A stretch of DNA of 64,000 nt from Thereva unica (Eukaryota; Arthropoda; Insecta; Diptera; Therevidae), in assembly GCA_949987705.1 (NCBI GenBank), contig OX465282.1, positions 62,431,922-62,495,921 of the forward strand, given 5' to 3'. The notes under the pieces are model-generated. The model was not told the DNA's origin. It made no database searches and saw nothing but the letters and a program-made list of their open reading frames with translations. Shown in pieces: positions 22,459-33,107 of the stretch (position 1 is its first letter; the number at the start of each line of letters is the position of its first letter). A program made the translations under genes and the position numbers.

Positions 22459-23359
22459 ATGTAAGTAAAAAAATGCAAAAATTAGATTTTTCTAAAAGCC
22501 AGAACTAAATTTTAGGAAAAAAACTACAAATAGGGAACAATTCAGTCGGCTTGTGGAGAAAATGAAGGAAAACTCCGACATTGCTAAAAATTTAACAAAA
22601 AGATCGCCGGAATTAACAAGAGATTTTTGGCGCCAATTGATAATAGAATTGGATAGCTTGGGGCCCCCTATAAAAGAAGTGGCCGAATGGAAGAAAGTGA
22701 AAACATCTGAAATTAGTTAAACATAATGCGTGTGTACTTATCAGGTTTGGAGCGACTTTAAATCCTCAACCAAGAAGAAAATAGCTGCAAATAAAAGAGA
22801 ACAGTGTTCTACTGGGGGAGGACCTAATAGAGGAATTATATTCACACCTCTAGAAGAAGAGGTTATACATTTAATCAACTTAAGAGATTCTGCGGAGGGC
22901 TTACCAGGTGCAAAAAATTTTGGTCATACTCCACCACTGAACATGGATGTCGATGAAATTATGAAAGATATATTAACAGACGATTTTCCTAATAATGACG
23001 GAAAAGAAAATGAAGGAAACAATATTCCAATTAATAATGAACAAAATCAACTTCCAAATAATGCCGAACAAGTACCAAAGAAATGCGCACTTGGTAAACA
23101 ATCAGTGAATAAACAGATTGATACTTCAGAACTTTTGAAAAAGCAAGTAGACATTCAAGAAAATTTATATAAAGAAATTTCACGTGCAATGCAAAATAAG
23201 TTTTTTTGCGAAACCACAGAAAGTAATGTAAGGCAAATAAGAAAATGTCTTGAGAAGTTGTGTGAAGAAACTAAAAATCAAAATAAAACAATGAACCTTC
23301 ATCTTCAAGAAAATGTGCGTCATAATAAGAAATGGAAAGATTACTACATGAAAAAGTAA
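22459..23359 (+). CDS. H2 accessory Myb/SANT-like DNA-binding protein (spliced, intact)
   Basis: Three exons: ...AT at 22459-22460, 22516-22696 and 22745-23359, with GTAAGT...TTTTAG and GTGAAA...TTATCAG introns. The initiator ATG is split across the first intron (AT/G). Joining gives 265 codons with no stop. Residues 1-80 form a regulatory-protein-zeste / Myb_DNA-bind_5 type domain (REQFSRLVEKM, RDFWRQLIIELDSLGPP, then VWSDFKSSTKKKIAANKRE and GGGP). The C-terminal half is charged and coiled-coil-like. In Harbinger elements this protein assists the transposase. The same exon plan occurs in H3. It is the only mobility gene here without a visible lesion. Confidence 0.82.
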
Positions 23360-23543
23360 AATTAAAAGCACAATTACTTCAAATAGAGTTACAAAACATT
23401 AACAGTAACCTACAATGAGTGAGATTAAAAAAAACCTTACTTGCCATGCCCAGTGGAATACCGATTACGGGCACTCTGAAAGAAGTTTATGTTTGTTTAA
23501 GAAAAACACAGAATTGTTGTTTTTTAATAAATTTTATTGAAAG

Positions 23544-23723
23544 TGTAATATGGATGCTGAACGCACACTTAATTCAGCATCATATTCAGCAAACTACAAT
23601 ATAAACGCAGTCAATTATTCAGCCCGCAGTTCTTATTCTATAGTTCTTGTGTAAAGTCAAAATATGTATCGGAGTTACTTAATAAAAACTGTTCATTAAT
23701 TCTAAGTGGCGTTATTCATTACA
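23544..23723 (+). repeat. 5' LTR of gypsy-3
   Basis: TGTAATATGG...TTCATTACA, 180 bp. Directly followed by TGGTGTCAGGTGG, the candidate primer-binding site. Differs from the 3' copy at three positions: one near 23570 and two near 23698-23702. Confidence 0.93.
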
Positions 23724-23837
23724 TGGTGTCAGGTGGAAAAACTTAAACAAAAAGTTCAAAAGCTAATAAAAAATTAACGAAATTTCAAAAACTGCAGATT
23801 ACAATAAATCCGAAATTAAAAAGGGAAAGACAACAAG

Positions 23838-24477
23838 ATGGCGAATGCTAATGACCAACAGGCAGGCGCAAATGAAAATGCAAGCGTGATGACGTCACTA
23901 AGACCGCCAAAGGAATTCAACGTGGCCGCGGAAAATAAGGCAAAGGAATGGAAGCAATGGATCCAAGGATTCAAGTGGTATGCAACTGCTGTGGATTTGG
24001 ATCACCAACGAGAACCAGTTAAAATAGCGACTTTTATGTGTGTATTGGGCGAAGCCTCAATGGAAATTTACAACTCGCTAGATTTAACAGAAGCTGAGAA
24101 AAACTCGCTTGAAGCAATAATTAATAAATTCAACAATTTCTTCGTAGACTCCGATGACGTAGATTACCTACCGAAGACGAGTATTCTTTGACATAAAGCA
24201 AGAAGAAAATGAAAAATTTTCTGAATTTCTGGTTAGAATCAAAACTGCAATAAGGAGCTGTAACTTTGAGACTCTGACAGACGAATTCATACGCTTCCAA
24301 ATTAATAAAGGATTAAGAAACGAATCACTTAAAGAAAAATTAATAGGAATTACAGACTTAAGTGAAGTAATTAAGAAATGCTCAACACATGAAATAAATG
24401 AAATTTATAAGGGCAATCTTAAAGAAGAAAGGCATGCGGTAGCAGCAATCAAGACAAACACAAAACACTACAAAAGC
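23838..24477 (+). pseudogene. gypsy-3 gag
   Basis: Starts MANANDQQAGANENASV at 23838 and reads as a small capsid (KEWKQWIQGFKWYATAVDL). A frameshift near 24175 ends the first frame at 24191; gag continues as FDIKQEENEKFSEFLVRIKT and runs into the pol frame, with two Cys knuckles (CRNCGYTHGVREC and CNFCNNKNHYEKMC, about 24513-24608). The knuckle region is counted with the next entry because it is in the same open frame. Confidence 0.82.
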
Positions 24478-27009
24478 AAAGTGTCAAATCAAAAAACGCA
24501 CAAATTTAACTGTCGAAACTGTGGATACACACATGGAGTAAGAGAATGTCCAGCATTTAATCACATTTGCAACTTCTGTAATAACAAAAACCATTATGAA
24601 AAAATGTGCAGAAAAAAGAAAGCAAACAGAAGAAATGTGAAAACTGAAGCAGTAGGAGTCCAAGATGAAAATACAGTGGAAGAAAGATTCTGCAATCTAA
24701 ATTTACATTCCGCCGAATCTTTAACAGAAGAAGAAGACTGGTACGAGAAAATAGAAATTAATAAGAAGGACATACAATTCAAATTAGATTCCGGATCTCA
24801 GTGCAACGTCATCAGCCAAAAAATCGCAAAATTCATAAATCTACCAATTACAAAATCAGCAACCAAAAACATCATATCGTACAACAACCAGAAAACGAAA
24901 GTAGAAGGGGAAATAGTTACAAACGCAAGAGTGGCTTCAACAAACAAAGTTCATAAGGTAGTACTTAAAATAATTAATCTAAATGTGGTTCCAATTTTAG
25001 GTAAACCGTCATGCGTAAAAATGGGACTAATACAAAGAAATATTACTGTCAGCACATGCAGAGTAGAGGAAGACGTTTTTAATGGAATTGGCTGTTTAAA
25101 AAATTTCGAATACAAAATACAATTCCAAGAAAATCCAAAATTCGAAATTAGATCAGCAAGAATAGTGCCACACACAATACGAGACGCAATACGTGCAGAA
25201 TTGGACAACATGATAGCCCAAGGTGTAATAGTAAAAATAGAAGAACCAACACCAGTTGCAAGTAACATGGTCATAGTACAATGTAGAGAAAGGTTGAGAA
25301 TATGTATAGACCCTACGGACATCAACAAATACGTCCTAAGAAAGCACTACCCATTAAAAACACTGGAAGAAATATCCACAAGAATAAGAAATTCAAAAGT
25401 ATTCACAATATTAGACATGAAAAAAGGGTTTTGGCAACTTAAGGTGGCTAAAGAATCTCAAAAATATTTAACAATGGCAACGCCATGGGGAAGATATTGC
25501 TTTTTGAGAATTCCTTTTGGGCTAAGTTCTGCCCCAGAAATATTTCAAAATGCCATGTCAACACTCCTAGAAAACTTTAATAACGTAGAAGTTTCAATAG
25601 ATGATATTTTAATTCATCACGAAACAGAAGAGAAGCTTGACAAATTAACCCGGAAAGTAATTAACCACATTAAAGAAAATGGACTAAAACTAAATAAAGA
25701 AAAATGCTTATTTAACAAAAACGAAGTCAAACTCCTGGGACACATCATTAATAAAGATGGACTAACAGCAGACCCAGAAAAATTACATGCAATACGGAAT
25801 ATAAAAACGCCAACAACAAAAAAACAAGTCCGAAGGCTATTAGGAATGGTAAACTACTTGGGTAAATTCATCGAAAATTTATCAGAATTAACAGGACCAC
25901 TGAGAATGCTAATAGCTGAAAGAGAAAAATTTCACTGGGATTACGACCAACAATCAGCATTTAACAAAATCAAGCAGAATTTACAAGCAATGCCAACATT
26001 AAAGTTCTATGATGTTAATAAAGAAGTAGTCATTTCAGCCGATGCAAGCATTCATGCGGTAGGTGCAGTTCTACTACAAGATAACTATCCGATAGCGTAT
26101 GCTTCAAAAGCACTCAATGCTCACCAACAATGTTATCCGCAAATAGAGAAGGAAGCATTTGCTCTCCGATTCGCTCTATGCAAATTTCACCCATATGTTT
26201 TTGGAAAAAAAAAGTAATGGAAATAGACCATAAACCGCTTGAGGCAATATTTAAAAAACCACTCAATAGAGCCCCGCCAAGATTGAAAAGAATTCTACTC
26301 GACTGTATTCCCTATAGTCCTTTTATAAGATATAAAAAGGGAGAAGAATTACCAATCGCAGACTTATTAAGTAGAGACGTAGACAACGAATTAATAACAG
26401 ACAAAAGTGAAGATCTCAATATACATTTAGTATTAAACATATCTACAAATTACAAAACAGAAATGCAAGAAGAAAACATGGTGGATCCAGTACATAAGAT
26501 TCTTTTGAAAACGGTTCAGGAAGGATGGCCTACATAAAGAGTAAAAGTTCCTGATGAAATAAAGCCATATTGGACATTTAAAGACGAAATTTCAGCATAT
26601 GAAAATATACTATTTAAATCAGAACAAATCATGATACCAAAAAGAATGCAGCAATCAACACTTCAACAAATACATGAGGGACATTTTGGCATTACGCTCA
26701 GCACCCAACGAGCAAAACAAATAGTATTTTGGATAGGAATGACAGAAGACATAAAGAGATTGGTTTCAACATGCGAAAAATGCTTAAAACACGGCAACTC
26801 AAATGCAAATCTACCTCTACAACTAAAAGAAGTTCCCGAATTTCCTTTTCAAATCGTAGCAATAGACATTTTCTACTTTAATAACAAATACTTTATCGTT
26901 TTAGTAGATAGCTATTCATCGTGGTTTGACTTCAAATCAATTAAAACACTAACAGCAAACGAAACCATAGCAGTAATTAAAGAATGGTTTGCAGTACACG
27001 GTATACCAG
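24478..27009 (+). pseudogene. gypsy-3 pol: protease, RT, RNase H, partial integrase
   Basis: Zinc knuckles, protease with FKLDSGSQCNVI (about 24780), RT with VFTILDMKKGFWQL, IPFGLSSAPEIFQNAM and a YxDD box reading SIDDILIH (about 25594), then RNase H with ISADASIHAVGAVLLQ. A frameshift in the A-run at about 26205-26213 moves the end of RNase H (MEIDHKPLEAIF, LSRDVDNE) to another frame, and a TAA lies at 26535-26537. The integrase zinc segment (HEGHFGI...CEKCLKHG) and first Asp (VAIDIFYF) are present. H3 cuts the sequence after FAVHGIPG, before the second catalytic Asp. Confidence 0.87.
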
Positions 27010-27270
27010 GGGCCTTATTCTCTATTACAATACTCAAATGCATTTTACTCGAAACTGTTATCCGAAACTAAAGTGTTTTCGTATTCACTATTACAATATT
27101 GTTTCCTCTAGTATCTACAGGAATTAGCTTCTACTACATTTTAAAAACAAATGTCACTTTTCTGTTGAAGTTCATCTGACGTGAGAAGTAAGTTTTTATA
27201 TTTACAAAATAAACGTAATTTACACGAAATAAAACTTTTTTAACTTATTTTAGGTTTCAAAAAGTAAACA

Positions 27271-28509
27271 ATGGATTCTATTTATTATTTTTTGAGCAGC
27301 AGTGAAGACAGCGGCGAAGAAAATGTGGCTATTACCCGCCGTAAATTAAGGGACAAGTCAAATATTTTGGATATGCCCGAGATAATGTAAAATTTCTTTA
27401 TATTTTATTATTGTTAGTTTAATATTTAATTTTTAGGTTTGTGAAGTTATTTAGGCTTTCGAAAGAGGCCTTTTTACATGTTTATAATAATATAAATTCA
27501 CTCATGAAACAACCTTTGCGGATTACAAGCGTGCCTCCGATTCTAAAATTGGCAATTACCCTGCGGCTCCTCGCTCAGGGTAGTTACCAACAAAGTGTTG
27601 GGCAGGAATATAACACCCGTATGCCAAGCTACGGCTTCAAGGGTCTTGGCAGAAATAATATCTATATTAGAGGAAAAAGTGTGTCCTGCAGAAATGACAG
27701 AGCAGGAAAAACTTGCGGCCAAAAAGGAGTTTTTTGTTAAAAGCGGGATTCCAAATATAATTGGAGCGATTGATGGGACACATGTAAGGATAGTTAGACC
27801 CAAAGAATTAGAACACCTATATTATAGTAGAAAAGGATACCACACTTTGAATGTCATGGTTGTAAGTAAATACAATATATGGTTTACATTAAATATAACA
27901 AAATTATTGATTACAGATTTGTGACCATGCTTTGAAAATAAGGGCAGTGAATGCTTGCCATGGAGGAGCATCACATGATTCGGCTGTATGGGCAACAAAT
28001 GCCGAAAGATATTATTTAGAGGATAAGTTCCGAAGCGGTAATAAAGAATGGATCGTGGGTAATTTTTTTACTTAACCACTTTAGTTCATGCATAATAATT
28101 TTTTTTGCTTTCAGGGGATTCCGGTTATCCACTTGAACCATGGCTCATTACTCCCTATAGAGCTGCGGAAGACAACTCTCCAGAATCGCGTTTTAATCAA
28201 AAACACGCAAAAGCGAGGAATGTTATTGAAAGAGCTTTTGGTTTGTTAAAGGGGCGATTTAGATGCCTGTTGTCAGCTAGAGAGTTGCACTATAATCCCC
28301 AAAAGGCAGCAAAAATCTTCAATGTCTGCGCTGCTCTTCATAATATATGTTTAAATTATAGAGTAGATTTAGATTCGGATTTAGTTGTAAGCGCAGCAGA
28401 GTGTTGTAATGTTTCTGCTTTTAATGATACTGGAAATAGAGAGGCTCAAAATATTAGGAATAATATACGAGATAGTTTAAGAAATTTACCAAATGTATCA
28501 AATCATTAA
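27271..28509 (+). pseudogene. H3 Harbinger transposase, one frameshift
   Basis: Exons 27271-27386, 27437-27861, 27917-28058 and 28115-28509, with GT...AG introns that restore frame at each join. MDSIYYFLSSSEDSGEE is the N-terminus, followed by ILKLAITLRLLAQGSYQQSVG. The catalytic domain has GAIDGTHVRIV (Asp), GDSGYPLEPWLITPY (Asp) and ARNVIERAFGLLKGRFRCL (Glu), ending SLRNLPNVSNH. The sole lesion I see is a one-base shift near 27608-27620 (EYNT to PVCQATASRV). It is the best-preserved transposase in the window and a possible recent trans source for relatives. Confidence 0.87.
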
Positions 28510-28904
28510 AAATATTTATAAAAAATGTATTTGCGAAAAACTTATAAAAGAACAGCAGCAGAATTCAGTGTATGTCATGTAATATTTCTAAAAAAAAACT
28601 TATTATATCATTTCAAAAAACTTTAACATAATTAAATAACAAAATTCAACATAACAAAAAAAATGTATCAAAAATATTTCACTTAATAATAAGACTTAAA
28701 AAATGAATAAAACTAATTTGAACTAATTTGGAATATTTGTTCTTTTAACGTAAGTTTCCTTCTATTGTCTTTCATCTGTTCGTACAATAATTTTAGTTTT
28801 TCATGTCGGTATACTTCGGTCTGATGCATTTTTTTCTTTTTTATCTCTACGAGCTCTTCAGTGGCCTTAAGCAAGCTTGTATTTATTGCCTTAGTTTCTT
28901 CTAA

Positions 28905-29809
28905 AGGGGCCCATACATGGTCGAACAATTTGCACAAATTTGTATTTGACAAAATTTATGTGATTGTCCATACACTATTCAACGCGTTGCGCAAACTTCA
29001 GATATGTTTATGTTTTCGCGAAGAGAACATGTCTGAAGCTGCATGTTTAGCAATTATAAATGAAGGTTTTTCAGAAAGTTATGCAAAATTACGCCCGAAA
29101 ATAAGAAAAAGGGAAACGTGGATGAAGGAGTGGTTAAAAAAACACAATTTTTGGTCATGAGAGTATAATCCGAGAATTAGAAATATCATCACGTATGGAT
29201 TATCAGAATTATTTAAGAATGGACCCGTCTACTTTAATGAATTGTTGAGCATGTTAGGACCATTAATTAGAAAAGCAGATACAGTAATGAGGGAATCAAT
29301 TTCCGCCCAACAACGATTATCAAATCAATTTCATCAAAGTACCACAGTGAAGGTACGTACAAATCTTCTACACCTGTCCAGGAGCTTTTGCTATTATATA
29401 ATTTCCGATATGTTGAACGAAGACAATAATTTTTTTTGCAAATGGTTTCCGTATTGGCTTCACTATTAATTTCTTGCTTTTTAAATTTCACTTTCCACTT
29501 TCATTGGTTCTAGAAGTACGCGATACATTTCGATAAATTCCCTCCAAAATTCTTCATCCGCTTTCCTAAATACCATTTTCGCACTTAATCTGAGCACAAT
29601 TAAAATTTCATCAACTGCATTTGTTGCATTCTTGCCGACACCATACACGATAAAACAACTTGCGCAACACTGCCAGTTGCACAAAAATTTTCAAACGCGT
29701 TTGATTTTCATAAAACAGTTGCGCATCTCATCAAACCGCCCCATACACGGGGAAAATGTTTGCACAACGGGGTATGTTGCGCAAATTGTTCGACCGTGTA
29801 TGGGCCCCT
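28905..29809. mobile_element. Small non-autonomous Harbinger H4 (905 bp)
   Basis: Terminal repeat AGGGGCCCATACATGGTCGA at 28905 and inverted (one mismatch) ending at 29809, flanked by TAA (28902-28904, 29810-29812). Subterminal words like GCGCAA and CCATACAC recur. It contains a fragment of a transposase N-terminus on + and a short C-terminal scrap of an accessory ORF on -. It is therefore a deletion derivative of a larger Harbinger, inserted within H3. Confidence 0.92.
29029..29345 (+). pseudogene. H4 transposase N-terminal fragment
   Basis: MSEAACLAIINEGFSESYAK, then RKRETWMKEWLKKH, a TGA at 29158-29160, a short gap and FKNGPVYFNELLSMLGPLIRKADTVMRESI. This is the helical N-terminal region of a DDE_Tnp_4 transposase. 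The sequence breaks off at about 29345 before any catalytic residue. Minus-strand 29684-29481 (FRKADEEFWREFIEMYRVL) may be the end of the lost accessory gene. Confidence 0.72.
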
Positions 29810-30054
29810 TAAAGTTGTTAAAACCTTTTCGTACAAATTTTTCTGCAAATCTATTTGTTTTTGCAAAGCATTTTCTTTATTAGATGATCGTTTTCTTCTA
29901 GAGTTTGGTCTGTTTATTGCTGTATTAGCCACAGATTCAACGCCTTCACAAGTATGATCATAATCATCATCTCCTATTGCTTCGTCGCTCTGAACTGTAT
30001 AATTTTGGCAAAATGATATTTCTTCCAATTCCTTTTCGGCTTCCACAAGTATTT

Positions 30055-30190
30055 CTTGGCTAATTATCACTGGTCGTTGTTCATTGGGATGGCTAATTAT
30101 CATTGGTGGCTGTTCTTTGCGATTGCTAATTATCACTGGTGGTTGTTCTTTGCGATGACTAATTATCAGTGGTGGTTGTTCATTACACTT
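30055..30190 (-). repeat. 33-bp coding minisatellite in the H3 accessory gene
   Basis: About four tandem copies of a 33-bp unit (each with CTAATTATCACTGGTGG), encoding on the minus strand a repeated 11-residue motif like EQPPVIISHRK. The unit length is a multiple of three, so the frame is preserved. Confidence 0.85.
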
Positions 30191-30699
30191 GTTTTGAGTA
30201 ATCCCAAATGTTCGTGTTTCTTTTGAGCCGTATATACCTTCTTCTATGTTAAGAAGCTCATATGCTTTTTGTTCTGTTGCCGTTAAATTAATGTTTTTGC
30301 TAGGATCACCGCCAGTTTTGTGAATGTTTATTTTATTTTTCCTAACCTTTTTTTTTAATGTTTTGTTTGTAGTCAGCCCAAACCTAAAAAAGATAATTAG
30401 TTATCCATTAAAAGCATATTTAAAATGTTACCTTTTTCCAACCGTCTACGTCATGAATGGGCGGTCCGAGACAATTTAATTCATCCTCGATTTTTTTCCA
30501 ATGGGCTTTTGCCTTTTCTCTGGCACCCGCGCTATTGAGATATCCTTTGGCGACATCGGGATGATCTTCCATGTATTGTACTAGGGCATCAAACTGTCGT
30601 AAGTTTGTTGACTTTGACCTAATTTTAATAGAAATGTGATATAATATATTGTACAATTTTAATAACAGAGGCTTCACTTACATTTTACAAATTGTGTAC

Positions 30700-31493
30700 G
30701 ATTTTCCTTTTTATTTTTACTAATTTGCTTTAAAGGCTTGCTCGCTTGGATGCCACAAAGACAATACCAATGGATATTACAAAACAAAGCAAGTTTATAT
30801 AAACAGCAAAACTTGGGCTCATACCATAAAAATGCTTAGAAACATACATAAAAGGTTGAGGCGTACCTCACCTAAAACAAAGAAAATAGAGACACCTATT
30901 TACCTTTTATAACAAACACAAAATTATATTTTTGCTAGGTTTGCATGTCCAGCCAACAAAGGGATAAATATTATTCGAAGAAATGAGTTTTAGGTGTTTT
31001 ATTGCCATTGCAATTGAGCACAGTGAAATAGTAAGAAAGAAAAACAAAATAAGTAGAAGAGGTTTTAATTTTGTTTTGGTTTTCCCAATAAGATAAGAAA
31101 AAGGATAATTATTCCAATATTTAAATGCTACCTTTTTCCAACCGTCTGATCCTCATCAATTTTTTTCAATGTCATGCTTTTTCTCTGTAATTAACGTACC
31201 ATTTTGCAACGTCGGGTTATTCTTCTATATAGCCTACTAAAGCACCAAACTCCCGTAGATTTATTGGCTTTTGCCTAATTTTTATAAAAATATAATATAA
31301 TACACAATTAATTTAACAACAAAGAGATTTAAATTATATTTTATAAATTTCTCGATTACCATTGAGCTTTCGAGTAAAAATCTAACAATATTGTTACAGT
31401 TTCGAGTAGAATTTAGTCAGTTTTGTAATAGAGAATACCATTTTGACAGTTTCGAGAGAAAATCTCACAATATTGTAATAGAGAATAAGGCCC
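30700..31493. other. H3 right part without intact gene; decayed exon copy
   Basis: No gene is open here. 31127-31320 is a degenerate copy of exon 2 of the H3 accessory gene plus its upstream intron (compare 30425-30660: CTACCTTTTTCCAACCGTCT and the run to GCCTAATTTT...AAAAATATAATATAATA). The rest (30720-31120) is AT-rich sequence with nothing recognisable. 31370-31493 carries subterminal repeats. Confidence 0.7.
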
Positions 31494-31496
31494 CAG

Positions 31497-31711
31497 GACC
31501 GAGGGTACCACTGCAGACAACGGTAGAAGGTTCACCATCAACAGAACAAAGTACACGGTTGGCAGGAGGAAGTTCGCAGAGCCAGCAACCAATGGATCAA
31601 CCGAACATCAATCAGGAAATGGAAGACCAGCAAACTGGTCCACAGCGTGTTAAAATTAAAACGTCAAAACGAAGCGGAAGAAAAATAATCAAACCAGCAA
31701 GGTTCAACTAA
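31497..31711 (+). pseudogene. gypsy-3 pol C-terminal tail
   Basis: After H3, the open frame PRVPLQTTVEGSPSTEQSTR...KTSKRSGRKIIKPARFN ends at 31711, ten bases before the 3' LTR. It is a Gln/Ser-rich, basic tail as seen at integrase C-termini. The middle of integrase, including the second Asp and the Glu, is missing between 27009 and this point. gypsy-3 was thus internally deleted before or during the H3 insertion. Confidence 0.75.
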
Positions 31712-31721
31712 ATAAGGGAGA

Positions 31722-31901
31722 TGTAATATGGATGCTGAACGCACACTAAATTCAGCATCATATTCAGCAAACTACAATATAAACGCAGTCAATTATTCAG
31801 CCCGCAGTTCTTATTCTATAGTTCTTGTGTAAAGTCAAAATATGTATCGGAGTTACTTAATAAAAACTGTTCATTAGTTTTAAGTGGCGTTATTCATTAC
31901 A
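31722..31901 (+). repeat. 3' LTR of gypsy-3
   Basis: 180-bp copy of 23544-23723 with three mismatches, preceded by the purine tract AATAAGGGAGA and followed by the GAAAG duplication. Confidence 0.94.
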
Positions 31902-31904
31902 GAA

Positions 31905-33107
31905 AGTTTCTTGAAATAGTGTTTCTTATTTCATTTGCTATATTTGTATATGCATTATAAACTTGTGGTGGATGCACTTGACCTATTTCATTTCCATTTT
32001 CAGTCTCTTCCTCCTCCAGCAATTCATCACCAACTTTGTAATAAATACAAATGTTGTGAAGAGCACAACATACATTAATTATCTGTACAACTTTTTGTGG
32101 AGAGTAATGTAATTGTCTGGCCCCTAAGAGACAACGGAATCTATTTTTTAAAACCCCGATTGGGTGTTCAATTCTGATACGACCTTTACTATGATATTTA
32201 TTGAATTTGCTCTCTGGACTTTCTGGGGTTGACGCTCGGAAAGGTGTTATGAGCCAAGGTTGCAGTGGATAACCTGCGTCACCTAAAAGTTATTTTGAAT
32301 TAAATATTTAGTAATTTTAAAAACCTGAAAGTTTCTACCAAGAATCCTTGTATTGCTTGCTTGCCTTGTAATCTCCATTTTCGTAATTGTTTTGGAAAAA
32401 TTTTGCAGCTTCACTTGCATTTCATACAAATGAATCGTGGCTTGCTCCAGGGTATTTTGCATCAACAAACTTGATTCTTTGCTTATGATCACAAATCTTT
32501 AACAAGAAATCATAAAAAATCGTTGATATATACTAATTACAACTTACAATCATTGTATTTAAACTATAAAATCCTTTCCTATTATAAAATAGGTGTGCAT
32601 CTCTTGTAGGAAGAAGGATTCTTACATGGGTCCCGTCTACGCATATAACTACACCAGGAATTTTACTTTCTTCAAAGAAATATAATTTTCTCACTTTCAC
32701 GCATTTTAAGATTAATCCATTGAGGACAGAGTTTTGATTCAAGTATATTTAGTACTTCAACGTTGAAATCATTTCCAACTCCTCGTTGATATCCTCCTTC
32801 CGCGAAAAATCTTAGGACACCCGCTAATTTACATTCCAGAGGTATTGATGTTGCTCTTGTTACTGGTCCTAGCTCATTTCGAAGCACGTCCAAAATGTAT
32901 TTAAATGCAGGTTTGTTTAATCTAAAATGCCTCTTAAACCTAAAAATTTACAAAAATAACAAACTTGTTTGTATTGAAACTAAATCTCGCTCACTCCTCA
33001 TCCATTAGCTGCAAGGGACTAGAACTATTCCTTACCAACCTTCTATAAATTCTTAGCGATTTCTTTTCATTTTCTTCGTATAATAAATACAAAGCAATGC
33101 TATCCAT
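31905..33107 (-). pseudogene. H2 Harbinger transposase, broken
   Basis: Starts MDSIALYLLYEENEKK at 33107, very like the H3 N-terminus. A GTGAGC...TTTTAG intron (about 32993-32940) joins LMDEE to FKRHFRLNKPAFKY. It continues RATSIPLECKLAGVLRFFAEGGYQRGVG, a small internal deletion, and a frameshift near 32680. The catalytic part follows: VVICVDGTHVRIL (Asp), DAGYPLQPWLITPF (Asp, about 32285-32245) and RIRIEHPIGVLKNRFRCL (Glu, about 32175-32125). The end is at the gypsy-3 insertion (31902-31906). H2 therefore cannot move itself. Confidence 0.85.

Larger units (their letters stand above)
28713..30683 (-). pseudogene. H3 accessory Myb/SANT-like protein, interrupted by H4
   Basis: Same plan as the H2 gene: a split start codon (AT at 30683-30682, G at 30618), exon 2 30618-30432, exon 3 from 30383. 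Exon 2 encodes a zeste/Myb_DNA-bind_5-type domain (RQFDALVQYMEDHPDVAKG, ELNCLGPPIHDVDGWKK) continuing VWADYKQNIKKKVRK in exon 3. A stretch of four units like EQPPVIISHRK follows, then an acidic segment and a coiled-coil (ENALQKQIDLQKNLYEKVL). H4 (28905-29809) interrupts it; the C-terminus resumes at 28904 and ends IFQISSN at 28713. Apart from H4 the reading frame looks clean. Confidence 0.82.
27010..31493. mobile_element. PIF/Harbinger element H3 (Myb/SANT type), carries H4
   Basis: Terminal repeat GGGCCTTATTCTCTATTACA at 27010 and inverted ending at 31493, flanked by CAG on both sides (27007-27009, 31494-31496), matching the CWG/TWA preference of Harbingers. The right subterminal zone repeats CAGTTTCGAG...AATATTGTAATAGAGAATA. 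It encodes a transposase (+) and a Myb/SANT accessory gene (-), converging. H4 is inserted in the accessory gene. Confidence 0.93.
23544..31901 (+). mobile_element. gypsy-3: Ty3/gypsy element with short LTRs
   Basis: Two 180-bp LTRs (23544-23723 and 31722-31901) with three mismatches, flanked by GAAAG on both sides (23539-23543, 31902-31906). Gag and pol are present with no env, and the RT is most like the Mag-type lineage by eye. H3 is inserted in integrase. Inserted in the tail of the H2 transposase. The low LTR divergence makes it young relative to gypsy-1. Confidence 0.94.
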
